Shown here: one piece after another, positions 53,092-60,930 of the stretch
Position numbering within the stretch: position 1 is the stretch's first letter
Layout of the letters: each line of letters opens with the position of its first letter
NCBI GenBank assembly: GCA_009772895.1
Contig: WOUP01000003.1
Location: 186,001-250,000, forward strand
From: Puniceicoccaceae bacterium 5H
GTDB lineage: Bacteria; Verrucomicrobiota; Verrucomicrobiia; Opitutales; Oceanipulchritudinaceae
Length of the DNA stretch: 64,000 nucleotides
Reading direction: 5' to 3'
Translations under genes and position numbers: made by a program
The notes under the pieces: generated by a model
What the model saw: only the letters and a program-made list of their open reading frames with translations
Database searches by the model: none
What the model was told of the DNA's origin: nothing

Positions 53092-54216
53092 TCAGGACTC
53101 AGTCTCGGGCCCTGTCAGAGCCGCCCGGCAAGGCAGGTTGAAGGCGTCCGCCACCGGTTGGTAGGTCAGGTGCCCCTGCGCGACGTTCAGGCCCTTGGCC
53201 AGCGCGGCATCCTGTTGCATCGCCTGCTTCCAGCCGTGGTCCGCGATCTTGAGCGCGTAGGGCAGGGTGGCGTTGGTCAGGGCCAGCGTAGAGGTGCGTG
53301 CCACGGCGCCGGGCATGTTGGCCACGCAGTAGTGCACGACGTCGTCGACGATGTAGACCGGGTCGCTGTGGGTGGTCGGCTTGGATGTCTCGAAACAGCC
53401 GCCCTGGTCGATCGCGACATCGACGATCACGGCGCCGCGTTTCATGGTGGCGAGCATGTCGCGCGTGATGAGGTGGGGGGCCTTCGCGCCCGGCAGCAAG
53501 ACCGCACCGATCACGAGATCGGCCTCCTGCACGCGCTCACGAATGCGCAGCGGGCTCGACATGATCAGCTTGCAGTTGGCCGGGAGAACGTCCGCGAGGT
53601 AGCGTAGGCGGTCGAGGCTCATATCCAGCAGGGTGACGTCCGCGCCCATGCCGCAGGCTATTTTGGCGGCGTTCATGCCGACCACGCCGCCCCCGAGGAT
53701 CAGCACCTTGGCGGGTTCGACGCCTGGGACGCCGCCCAGCAACATGCCGCGCCCGCCGTAGAGCATTTCCAGGTATTTTGCGCCCTCCTGCACCGACATG
53801 CGTCCGGCGACTTCACTCATCGGCTGCAGGAGCGGCAGGCGTCGGTCGGCGGTCTGGATCGTCTCGTAGGCGATGGCGACGCAACCGCTGTCCATCAGGG
53901 CGTGGGTCAGGCGCTCGTTGGCTGCGAGGTGCAGGTAGGTGAAGACGATCTGGCCCGCGCGCAACAGCTTGTATTCGGGCGGCATGATCTCCTTGACGTG
54001 CATCACCATTTCGGCGCGCTCGAAGATCTCCTCCGGCGTGGGCACGAGCGTGGCCCCCGCTTGCTGATAGGCCTCGTCGGTGAAGCCCGAGGCGCGCCCG
54101 GCCTGGTGTTCGACGAGCACGGTATGGCCGTGCTGCGCCAGCGTGTCGACGCCCGAGGGCGTCATGGCGACGCGGTTTTCTTCCGCTTTGATTTCCTTGA
54201 GGATGCCGATGATCAT
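53092..54216 (-). CDS. ald: Alanine dehydrogenase
   Basis: A 374-residue NAD-dependent alanine dehydrogenase (L-alanine to pyruvate and ammonia). The N-terminal domain has MIIGILKEIKAEENRVAMTP, the pyruvate-binding Lys in MHVKEIMPP and the catalytic His in TYLHLAANERLT. The NAD-binding fold has LILGGGVVGMNAAKIA. I start at 54216; the 13-residue longer in-frame start does not match the family. An alanine/glycine symporter gene lies 7 kb away, so both may serve alanine catabolism, but they are not in one operon. Confidence 0.95.
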   Translation of the reverse strand: MIIGILKEIKAEENRVAMTPSGVDTLAQHGHTVLVEHQAGRASGFTDEAYQQAGATLVPTPEEIFERAEMVMHVKEIMPPEYKLLRAGQIVFTYLHLAANERLTHALMDSGCVAIAYETIQTADRRLPLLQPMSEVAGRMSVQEGAKYLEMLYGGRGMLLGGVPGVEPAKVLILGGGVVGMNAAKIACGMGADVTLLDMSLDRLRYLADVLPANCKLIMSSPLRIRERVQEADLVIGAVLLPGAKAPHLITRDMLATMKRGAVIVDVAIDQGGCFETSKPTTHSDPVYIVDDVVHYCVANMPGAVARTSTLALTNATLPYALKIADHGWKQAMQQDAALAKGLNVAQGHLTYQPVADAFNLPCRAALTGPETES

Positions 54217-54369
54217 GTGCTTTCGAGGGATGAAATGACACGGGCGACACCGCATTGGGTGCCGCCTTCAGGCATGCACGCGCCCCAACCGGGACGCGCT
54301 CAAGGTAACCGCGCTCGCCCGGCGACGCAATGCCTCCGGGCGCTTTGAAGAGGCTCGTAACCTGCGGCG

Positions 54370-55173
54370 TTAAGCCTCGCCGGTTACTGGGTTGGTCAGC
54401 TCGCCGATGCCCTCCAGCTCGATCGTCACCGTGTCGCCCGGCTGCAACCACACCTGGGGATCGCGCGCCATGCCCACCCCGTGTGGGGTGCCGGTCAGGA
54501 TCACAGTGCCCGGGAGGAGGGTGGTGCTTTGCGAAAGGAAGGAAACGAGCTCGGCCACGCCAAAGATCATGTCGTCGGTATTCCAGTCCTGCACGCGCTC
54601 GCCATTGAGCACCGTGGCGATCTTGAGTGCGTTGGGATTGGGGATCTCGTCGGTCGTGACCAGGCGCGGCCCCATGGGGCAGAAGGTGTCGAACGACTTG
54701 CCGCGATTCCACTGACTGCCACCCCACTTCTTCTGCCAGTCGCGGGCGGAGACGTCGTTGGCGGCGGTATAGCCGAGCACGTAGTCGAAGGCGTCTTCCT
54801 GCGAGACGTTTTTGCAGGACTTGCCGATCACGATGGCCAGCTCGCACTCGTAATCCACCTCCGCGCTCTTGCCGAGCGTGGGCAGCTCGATGGGATCGCC
54901 CGGGTGCTGGAGCGCGGACAGATTTTTGAAAAACACGATGGGGAACTCCGGCAGCTTGGCCCCCGTCTCCTCGGCGTGGCGCCGGTAGTTGAGGCCGATG
55001 CCGAGGAGCTGAGTCGGCTGGATCGGGGCCAAAAGCTTTTGCACGTCGGCGACTTCGTCGGTGACGCGGTAGTCGCCAAAGATGCTGCCTTCGATGCGGC
55101 GAACGGAGCCGTCGGCCTGTTCGGCACCGTAGTAAGTGCCCTGTTGAGAGTCGCGGTAACGGATAATTTTCAT
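54370..55173 (-). CDS. Fumarylacetoacetate hydrolase-family enzyme
   Basis: A 267-residue FAH-family protein. The metal-binding Glu and Asp residues fall in EVDYECELAIVIGKSCKNVS and GYTAANDVSARDWQ; PNPNALKIATVLNGERVQ and VILTGTPHGVGMARDPQVWL are other family blocks. Members are hydrolases, decarboxylases or hydratases acting on 2-keto acids such as acylpyruvates. It is 55 bases behind egtD on the same strand. In sugar-acid pathways FAH enzymes hydrolyse 2,4-diketo-acids, so the nearby carbohydrate genes offer one possible context. Confidence 0.88.
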   Translation of the reverse strand: MKIIRYRDSQQGTYYGAEQADGSVRRIEGSIFGDYRVTDEVADVQKLLAPIQPTQLLGIGLNYRRHAEETGAKLPEFPIVFFKNLSALQHPGDPIELPTLGKSAEVDYECELAIVIGKSCKNVSQEDAFDYVLGYTAANDVSARDWQKKWGGSQWNRGKSFDTFCPMGPRLVTTDEIPNPNALKIATVLNGERVQDWNTDDMIFGVAELVSFLSQSTTLLPGTVILTGTPHGVGMARDPQVWLQPGDTVTIELEGIGELTNPVTGEA

Positions 55174-55228
55174 GAGGAACGGTTCTCTCCGAAATGATCC
55201 GCCTCACGCCGCAGGTCAATGCAAAGCG

Positions 55229-56209
55229 CTACCGAGCCCGCGGCTCGAGCAGTTGCAGGCTGAAGCGCTCCAGTGGGTCCGTCCAGACACGCGCTGGCCG
55301 CAGACCGGCCTGCTCGGCAATGCGTCGGAAGCCTTCCCGCGTGAACTTGTGGGAATACTCCGTCAGCAGGTGCTCACCTTCGGTAAACGCAAAACGTTGA
55401 TCCCCCACACACACGGTCTGCTCACGCTGACTGACGAGCCGCATTTCGATGCGGCCCCGCTCGCGGTCGTAGATCGCGTGGTGGTAGAAGGAGGCGATGT
55501 CGATGCGGGCGTTCAGCTCGCGACGGGCTCGCTCCAGCAGGTTGAGGTTGAAGGCTGCCGTCACGCCCGCGCGATCGTTGTAGGCGCGGTAGAGGGTGTC
55601 TGGATCGGTCTGCAAGCCCACCCCGATCAGGACGGCACCGTCGGGCCCGCAAAGCTCGCGGCATTGCTGTAGAAAGCCCACCGCTTCGGAGAGCGTGAAG
55701 TTGCCGATGGTCGAGCCGGGGAAGAAGACTACCGTGCGCTCGGCGGCTCGAGAGGCGGTCGGCAGGTCAAACCGGCTCGTGTAATCCGCGCACACGGGCA
55801 GGATGTCGAGCGTCGGAAACTGCCGGGTCAGCCGCACGCCGGCGCCCTCCAGGTATTCGCGCGCGATGTCGATCGGCACGTAACACACGGGGTCGTCCAG
55901 ATGTTCGAGCAGCAAGTGCGTTTTCATGCTGCTGCCGCTGCCAAATTCGACCACGCGGCAGCGCGGCCCGAGGCGGGCGGCGATTTCATCCAGATGGCGG
56001 CGCAGGATGCCCATCTCCGTGCGCGTGGGGAAGTATTCCTCCTGCTCACAGATCTGGTCGAACAGTTCCGCCCCGCGCGCGTCGTAGAGGTATTTAGGCG
56101 AAACCTGCTTTTGCGGTCGGCTGAGGCCTTCGATGAAGTCCTGACGGAAGGTATCGCGTGCGGGGTTGTAATCGGTGATCGGCAGTTTGGCCGGGGTCGT
56201 CGTGCTCAT
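55229..56209 (-). CDS. egtD: L-histidine N(alpha)-methyltransferase EgtD
   Basis: A 326-residue EgtD that trimethylates histidine to hercynine with SAM. The SAM motif is VVEFGSGSSMKTHLLLEHL, followed by YVPIDIAREYLEG and the SAM-contacting VVFFPGSTIGNFT. LERARRELNARIDIASFYHHA and EGEHLLTEYSHKFTREGF are the substrate-side blocks. I start at 56209 (MSTTTPAKLP). It follows egtB after 13 bases. The pair makes the core of ergothioneine synthesis. Confidence 0.93.
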   Translation of the reverse strand: MSTTTPAKLPITDYNPARDTFRQDFIEGLSRPQKQVSPKYLYDARGAELFDQICEQEEYFPTRTEMGILRRHLDEIAARLGPRCRVVEFGSGSSMKTHLLLEHLDDPVCYVPIDIAREYLEGAGVRLTRQFPTLDILPVCADYTSRFDLPTASRAAERTVVFFPGSTIGNFTLSEAVGFLQQCRELCGPDGAVLIGVGLQTDPDTLYRAYNDRAGVTAAFNLNLLERARRELNARIDIASFYHHAIYDRERGRIEMRLVSQREQTVCVGDQRFAFTEGEHLLTEYSHKFTREGFRRIAEQAGLRPARVWTDPLERFSLQLLEPRAR

Positions 56210-56222
56210 GGGGTCCGGGGGC

Positions 56223-57521
56223 TTAGGCGTCCTTGGCGAGGCGGATACCGGTGAACTGCCAGCGCTTGTCGGGTTGGAAGAAATTGCGGTAGGTCGCGCG
56301 GATATGGCTCTCTGCCGTGGCGCAGGAGCCGCCGCGCAACACATACTGGTTGCACATGAACTTGCCGTTGTATTCCCCGAGGGCGCTGAATGCCGCTTCA
56401 TAGCCAGGGTAGGGGGCGTAGCTCGTTCGCGTCCATTCCCACACATCGCCAAATACCTGCCGCAGCGGCCCGGGCGCATCCTCCTGGACGGGCGTGGGGT
56501 GGAAGTGGCGGTTCTCGACGAAATTGCCCTGGATCTCCTGTCGGCGGGCGGCGATCTCCCATTCGTGCTCTTCCGGCAAACGCGCGCCGGCCCAACGGGC
56601 GTAGGCCGCCGCCTCGAACAGGCTCACATGGCACACGGGTTCGTCCGGGTCGAGGTCGCGCAGGCCGGAAAGCGTGAAGACTTTCCAGTCGCTGCCCTCC
56701 TGCTGCCAATAGAGCGGAGCCTGCCAGCCCTGTTCCTGCACCGTCATCCAGCCGAGGGACAGCCAGAACTCCGGCCGTTCATAGCCGCCGTCACCGACGA
56801 ACTCGAGAAACTCCCGATTGGTCACGAGGCGATCGGCCAAGGCAAAAGGCTGCGCGTAGACTTTGTGGCGCGGGCGCTCGTTATCGTAGAAAAAGCTGTT
56901 GTCGTCGTCCTGGCCGATTTCCTGCACGCCGCCTTCGTAGGCCACCCACCCCTGCTTGCCGGGCTGGCCGCGCGGTACGGTATTGAGCTGGTAGACCGGG
57001 AACATCGGGTTTTGCGCGAATACGTGCTTGATGTCCGTTACCATCAGCTCCTGGTGCTGTTGCTCGTGGTGCAGGCCGATGGTAATGCGTACACGCCAAC
57101 GCTGGAAGGTCTGCTCGTCGGCGGTGCGCATGAAGTGGAGCATGCCGCGGTCAACCTGCTTGCGGTAGTCCATCACCTGGTCGACGGTCGGGCGCGAGAT
57201 AACGCCGCGTTGGGAGCGGCAGTGCATCGGCCCGGCGGCCTGATAGTAGGAGTTGAACAGGTATGCGTACTCCGGCACCGGGTTTTTGTAGTGCGGGATC
57301 GCCTTGCCGAGGATGAAGGTTTCGAAGAACCAGGACGTGTGGGCGAGGTGCCACTTGGTCGGCGAGACTTCCACGACGGTTTGCACCACCATGTCTTCGG
57401 GGTGCAGCGGCGCACAGAGTTCTTCAGTAAAGCTGCGAACGGTCAGGTAGCGTTCGATCAAGGCCTCGCGTTCGGCGCTGAGCGCGGCAGGTGAGGTTTC
57501 CGGGGCGGCGGTCGGCTTCAT
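56223..57521 (-). CDS. egtB: Ergothioneine sulfoxide synthase EgtB
   Basis: A 432-residue non-haem iron enzyme that joins hercynine to a cysteine donor. The N-terminal DinB-like domain has the iron-ligand pattern KWHLAHTSWFFE and HHEQQHQELMVTDIKH. The C-terminal domain is of the formylglycine-generating-enzyme type (VWEWTRTSYAPYPG, RGGSCATAESHIRATYRN). Whether the donor is cysteine or gamma-glutamylcysteine cannot be read here; no egtA or egtC is in the window. The start at 57521 is preceded by a U-tract and a hairpin, not by a Shine-Dalgarno sequence (see 57525-57558). Confidence 0.93.
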   Translation of the reverse strand: MKPTAAPETSPAALSAEREALIERYLTVRSFTEELCAPLHPEDMVVQTVVEVSPTKWHLAHTSWFFETFILGKAIPHYKNPVPEYAYLFNSYYQAAGPMHCRSQRGVISRPTVDQVMDYRKQVDRGMLHFMRTADEQTFQRWRVRITIGLHHEQQHQELMVTDIKHVFAQNPMFPVYQLNTVPRGQPGKQGWVAYEGGVQEIGQDDDNSFFYDNERPRHKVYAQPFALADRLVTNREFLEFVGDGGYERPEFWLSLGWMTVQEQGWQAPLYWQQEGSDWKVFTLSGLRDLDPDEPVCHVSLFEAAAYARWAGARLPEEHEWEIAARRQEIQGNFVENRHFHPTPVQEDAPGPLRQVFGDVWEWTRTSYAPYPGYEAAFSALGEYNGKFMCNQYVLRGGSCATAESHIRATYRNFFQPDKRWQFTGIRLAKDA

Positions 57522-57524
57522 GAC

Positions 57525-57558
57525 AAAAAAAGGCTGAGGTTCCGCCCGCTTCTCAGCC
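57525..57558 (-). terminator. Terminator-like hairpin immediately before egtB, candidate attenuator
   Basis: On the minus strand GGCTGAG (57558-57552) and CTCAGCC (57538-57532) pair perfectly around a 13-base loop, followed by seven U residues (57531-57525). The U-tract ends three bases before the egtB ATG. It has the form of a rho-independent terminator but sits where the ribosome binding site should be. Confidence 0.6.
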
Positions 57559-57693
57559 GCATCGATGCCAATCGAACGTTTGGAAGCCGATCTGAGGGAT
57601 ACCCGGCAAGCTCTGGCCCGGCTGCAGTAGAAGCGCCCAGGGCAAAGGGTGCAGGATGCAGGCGATCAGCGCGCAGGCTGCTCTGCAGGCACC

Positions 57694-57722
57694 AAAAAAG
57701 CAGGAGCCGAAGCCCCTGCTTT
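57694..57722 (-). terminator. Terminator of the dipeptidase gene
   Basis: AAAGCAGGAGC (57698-57708) pairs with GCCCCTGCTTT (57712-57722) with one mismatch and a short loop, with A residues from 57694. On the minus strand U residues follow the stem, 29 bases past the dipeptidase stop. Confidence 0.8.
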
Positions 57723-57751
57723 AGATGTAACGAAGGTAGGAGGGTAAAGTC

Positions 57752-59020
57752 TCAGGAGGCCTGCGCCATCTCGTCGGCGACGCGGCGGGCCTCGGACAGC
57801 ACACGCATGGCGTTGCCGCCCCAGAACTTGCGCAGATCGTCTTCAGTATAGCCACGCCTCAGCATTTCAACCGTTACGTTGACGTAATCGCCGACACTCA
57901 TCAAGTCTTCCGCGCCGCCGCCACCATCAAAATCTCCGCTAATACCCACATGATCGATTCCCATAACCGAGACCATGTGGTCGATGTGGTCCACAACTTC
58001 TTTCAGCGGCACGAGCGGCTTCGGAAACTGGCGCTCGATTTCGATGCGCGCCTCGGTGGCCTCTGCCTTTTCGGCGTCGCTCAGGGATTCCCAGTCATGG
58101 TATTTCTGGAAGTAATCCTGGTAGGCCTGGCTGCGCTCGGGATTGTCCTGCGGGTCCATCATGTAGCCGCTGAAGACGTTCATCTGCACCACGCCGCCCC
58201 GCTTGGCGATGGCCTTGAGCAGGGCGTCGTTGAGGGAGCGCGGGTGCGGGTAGCAGGCGTAGCAACCGCTGTGCGAGGCGATGATCGGCGCCTTGGAGTG
58301 CTCGAGGATGTCGTAGACGGTCTTGTCGCCCGCGTGCGAAATATCGACCATGATGCCGAGGCGGTTGCATTCCTCCACCGCCGCGCGACCGAGATCGCTG
58401 AGGCCGAAGTGCAGCTCGCCCTCCTTGTCGGTCGAGGAGTCGGCCAGGTCGTTGTTGCTGCTGTGCGTGATGCCAAAATAGCGCACGCCGAGATCGTAGT
58501 AATCCTGCAGCAGCCCGATGTCCTGACCGATGGTGTAGCCGTTTTCGATGCCCATGAAGATCACGTGCTTGCCGTCTTCACGCAGCTTTTCGGCCTCCTC
58601 CGGGGTGGTGGCGATCCCGCACTCGTCGGGATGGGCTTCTGCGACCGAATGGATGGTGTGGGCGATGGAAAAGCCTTCCTCGATCGCGGCCTTGCGCCCC
58701 TCGGGCGTGAGCGGCCCCTGACCGACGTAGACGACGAAGAAGCCACCGTCGAGATGCCCCTCGTCCATGCGCGGGAAGTCGACCTGGCTGGCGTCGTCTT
58801 GCCAGGTATGGGCTTCGGAGATGTCGAAATCGGGGCGGCGCAGCACGATGGGCACGTCCATGTGCGTGTCGATCGTGAGGAAGCTGTCCATGAGACGGAC
58901 GGCTTCGTCGTGCAGTTTCTGGTCGGACCAATCGGTGCGCGGCTCGCCGGACTGAGCCTGGGCGGGCGCCAGCGGCAAGAGCGTTGCCATGGCCAGGAGA
59001 AGAGTGGAGACAGGTTTCAT
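57752..59020 (-). CDS. Secreted membrane dipeptidase (M19 family)
   Basis: A 422-residue zinc dipeptidase with a signal peptide (MKPVSTLLLAMATLLPLAPAQAQ). Metal ligands expected in M19 appear as TIDTHMDVPIV (His-x-Asp), VIFMGIENGYTIG (Glu), MVDISHAGDKTVYDIL (His) and PIIASHSGCYA (His), with GISGDFDGGG near the end. It cleaves dipeptides in the periplasm. It lies 22 bases behind gamma-glutamyltransferase, so the pair can release amino acids from gamma-glutamyl peptides such as glutathione (Cys-Gly cleavage). Dipeptides with D-residues are also substrates in this family. Confidence 0.93.
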   Translation of the reverse strand: MKPVSTLLLAMATLLPLAPAQAQSGEPRTDWSDQKLHDEAVRLMDSFLTIDTHMDVPIVLRRPDFDISEAHTWQDDASQVDFPRMDEGHLDGGFFVVYVGQGPLTPEGRKAAIEEGFSIAHTIHSVAEAHPDECGIATTPEEAEKLREDGKHVIFMGIENGYTIGQDIGLLQDYYDLGVRYFGITHSSNNDLADSSTDKEGELHFGLSDLGRAAVEECNRLGIMVDISHAGDKTVYDILEHSKAPIIASHSGCYACYPHPRSLNDALLKAIAKRGGVVQMNVFSGYMMDPQDNPERSQAYQDYFQKYHDWESLSDAEKAEATEARIEIERQFPKPLVPLKEVVDHIDHMVSVMGIDHVGISGDFDGGGGAEDLMSVGDYVNVTVEMLRRGYTEDDLRKFWGGNAMRVLSEARRVADEMAQAS

Positions 59021-59042
59021 CGCAAAGGGTGGAAGTTGAAGC

Positions 59043-60782
59043 CTAATAGCCGAGGGCGGCGGTGTCGGGGTTGCGCGGATCGCCCGCGCCGTAAAAGATC
59101 CCGTCCTTGAACATGATGGAGTTGGTCGTGCCCATGGCGCGGCCCACCTTTACCTCGTGCCCCATGCCCTCGAGGATCTCGATCGTGTCGGGGCTGAAGC
59201 CGCGCTCCAGCATCAGGATGTCGGGCAGCCATTGGTGGTGCATGCGCGGAGCGGAAACGGCCTCCGCGACGTTCATGTCGTGGTCGATCACATTGAGCAG
59301 CACCTGCAGCGTAGCGGTGATAATCAGGCTGCCTCCACGACTGCCCGAGATGAGAAACGGGCGCCCGTCCTTCATTACGAGAGTGGGGGACATCGAGCTG
59401 AGCATGCGCTTCTCCGACTCGATGGCGTTGAATTCGCCGCCGATCAGGCCGAACGCGTTGGGCACCCCCGGCTTGGCCGAAAAGTCGTCCATCTCGTTGT
59501 TGAGAAAGAAGCCCATGCCTGGCACCAGGATCTTGGAGCCGAAGGAGAAATTGATCGTGTAGGTATTCACCACCGCGTTGCCGTATTCATCCATCACGCC
59601 AAAATTGGTCGTGTCGATGCCCTCATGCGGCGCCTCGCCCGGCAGGATTTCGGAGCTGGGGGTCGATTTGTCCGGGTCGATCTTGGCCCGGATCTCGGCT
59701 GCGTAATCCTTGGACAGCAGCCAGTCGACCGGGACCGGCTCGAAGTCGCTGTCGCCGAGGTGTTTGGAACGGTCGGCGTAGGCATACTTCATCGCCTCGG
59801 CCATGGTGTTGACCGTGCGGGCGCTGCCGGAGCCCATTGCGTGCAGGTCGAAACCCTCCAGAATGTTCATGATCTGGATGATGTGAATGCCGCCGGAGCT
59901 GGGCGGGGGCATGGAAATGATGTCGTAGCCCCGGTAGTTGCCTTCGACCGGTTCACGGATGGAAGGGCGGTATTTTTCCAGATCCTCGTGCGTGATGATG
60001 CCGTTGTGCTCCTCCATGTCCGCCACGAGCGCCTCGCCGATCGGCCCTTGGTAGAAGGCGGCAGGGCCATCCTTGGCGATCATGCGCAGCGTCTTGGCCA
60101 GTTCCGGCATGCGCAGCGTCTCGCCGACCTGGTAGGGCGTGCCGTCCTCGTGATAAAACATTTCCATCGCCTCGGGAGAGCCGCTGAGCCGCTCCTTGCC
60201 CAGGACGAGCGACGCGTAGAGGTCCTGGTTCACGGGGAAGCCGTCTTCCGCCAGCTCGATTGCCGGGGCCAGGGCCTCCTTGAGGCTGATCGTGCCGTAT
60301 TTGTCCAACGCCAGGGCCAGACCGGCGACGGTGCCCGGCACGCCGGCGGAGAGGTGGCTGTAGCGCGAAAGTTCCTTGTCCACCTTGCCTTCTTCATCGA
60401 GGAACATGTCGCGCGTCGCGGCCAGCGGTGCCTTCTCGCGGTAGTCGATCGCCACCGTCTCGCCCGCCTTCGCGTCGTGGATCAGCATAAAGCCGCCGCC
60501 GCCGAGGTTACCGGCCTGGGGGCAGGTCACCGCGAGCGCAAAACCGACCGTCACCGCGGCGTCCACGGCGTTGCCGCCGTCCTTGAGGATGTCCAGTCCG
60601 GCCTGGGTGGCGAGGGTCGTCCGGCTCGTCACCATGCCGTGGGTCGCCACCTCGGGCTGAGCCGTCGCCTCACTGCTGTAGACGGGCATTTCTTCGGCGG
60701 AAACGCCCTGGGCGATCGTTAGAGAGGCTGCGAAACCCGAACCTAAAAATAGCCAATGCCGCACCGTGCCGAGAATTTTCAT
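59043..60782 (-). CDS. ggt: Gamma-glutamyltransferase/glutathione hydrolase
   Basis: A 579-residue Ntn-type enzyme that moves or hydrolyses the gamma-glutamyl group of glutathione and similar compounds. It has a signal peptide (start 60782, MKILGTVRHWLFLGSGFAAS). The autocleavage and nucleophile Thr is in GIDTTNFGVMDEYGNAVVNT, which divides large and small subunits. GNLGGGGFMLIH, YREKAPLAATRDMF and RGGSLIITATLQVL are family blocks. It is the first gene of a unit with the dipeptidase, and together they form a periplasmic glutathione or gamma-glutamyl-peptide salvage pair. Confidence 0.95.
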   Translation of the reverse strand: MKILGTVRHWLFLGSGFAASLTIAQGVSAEEMPVYSSEATAQPEVATHGMVTSRTTLATQAGLDILKDGGNAVDAAVTVGFALAVTCPQAGNLGGGGFMLIHDAKAGETVAIDYREKAPLAATRDMFLDEEGKVDKELSRYSHLSAGVPGTVAGLALALDKYGTISLKEALAPAIELAEDGFPVNQDLYASLVLGKERLSGSPEAMEMFYHEDGTPYQVGETLRMPELAKTLRMIAKDGPAAFYQGPIGEALVADMEEHNGIITHEDLEKYRPSIREPVEGNYRGYDIISMPPPSSGGIHIIQIMNILEGFDLHAMGSGSARTVNTMAEAMKYAYADRSKHLGDSDFEPVPVDWLLSKDYAAEIRAKIDPDKSTPSSEILPGEAPHEGIDTTNFGVMDEYGNAVVNTYTINFSFGSKILVPGMGFFLNNEMDDFSAKPGVPNAFGLIGGEFNAIESEKRMLSSMSPTLVMKDGRPFLISGSRGGSLIITATLQVLLNVIDHDMNVAEAVSAPRMHHQWLPDILMLERGFSPDTIEILEGMGHEVKVGRAMGTTNSIMFKDGIFYGAGDPRNPDTAALGY

Positions 60783-60930
60783 GGGCGGAGCTTCAGCAGC
60801 TTTACTGCCGAACCCGCTCAAATGCCGGCCGTTCGCGTAAAATTGCTCATCGCCACTGAACAGTTGAGAAAATACGCGCAAAAATTAACAGTGCATTTCC
60901 CGAGGTATTCCTTTTGCTGATGCCTCATCT

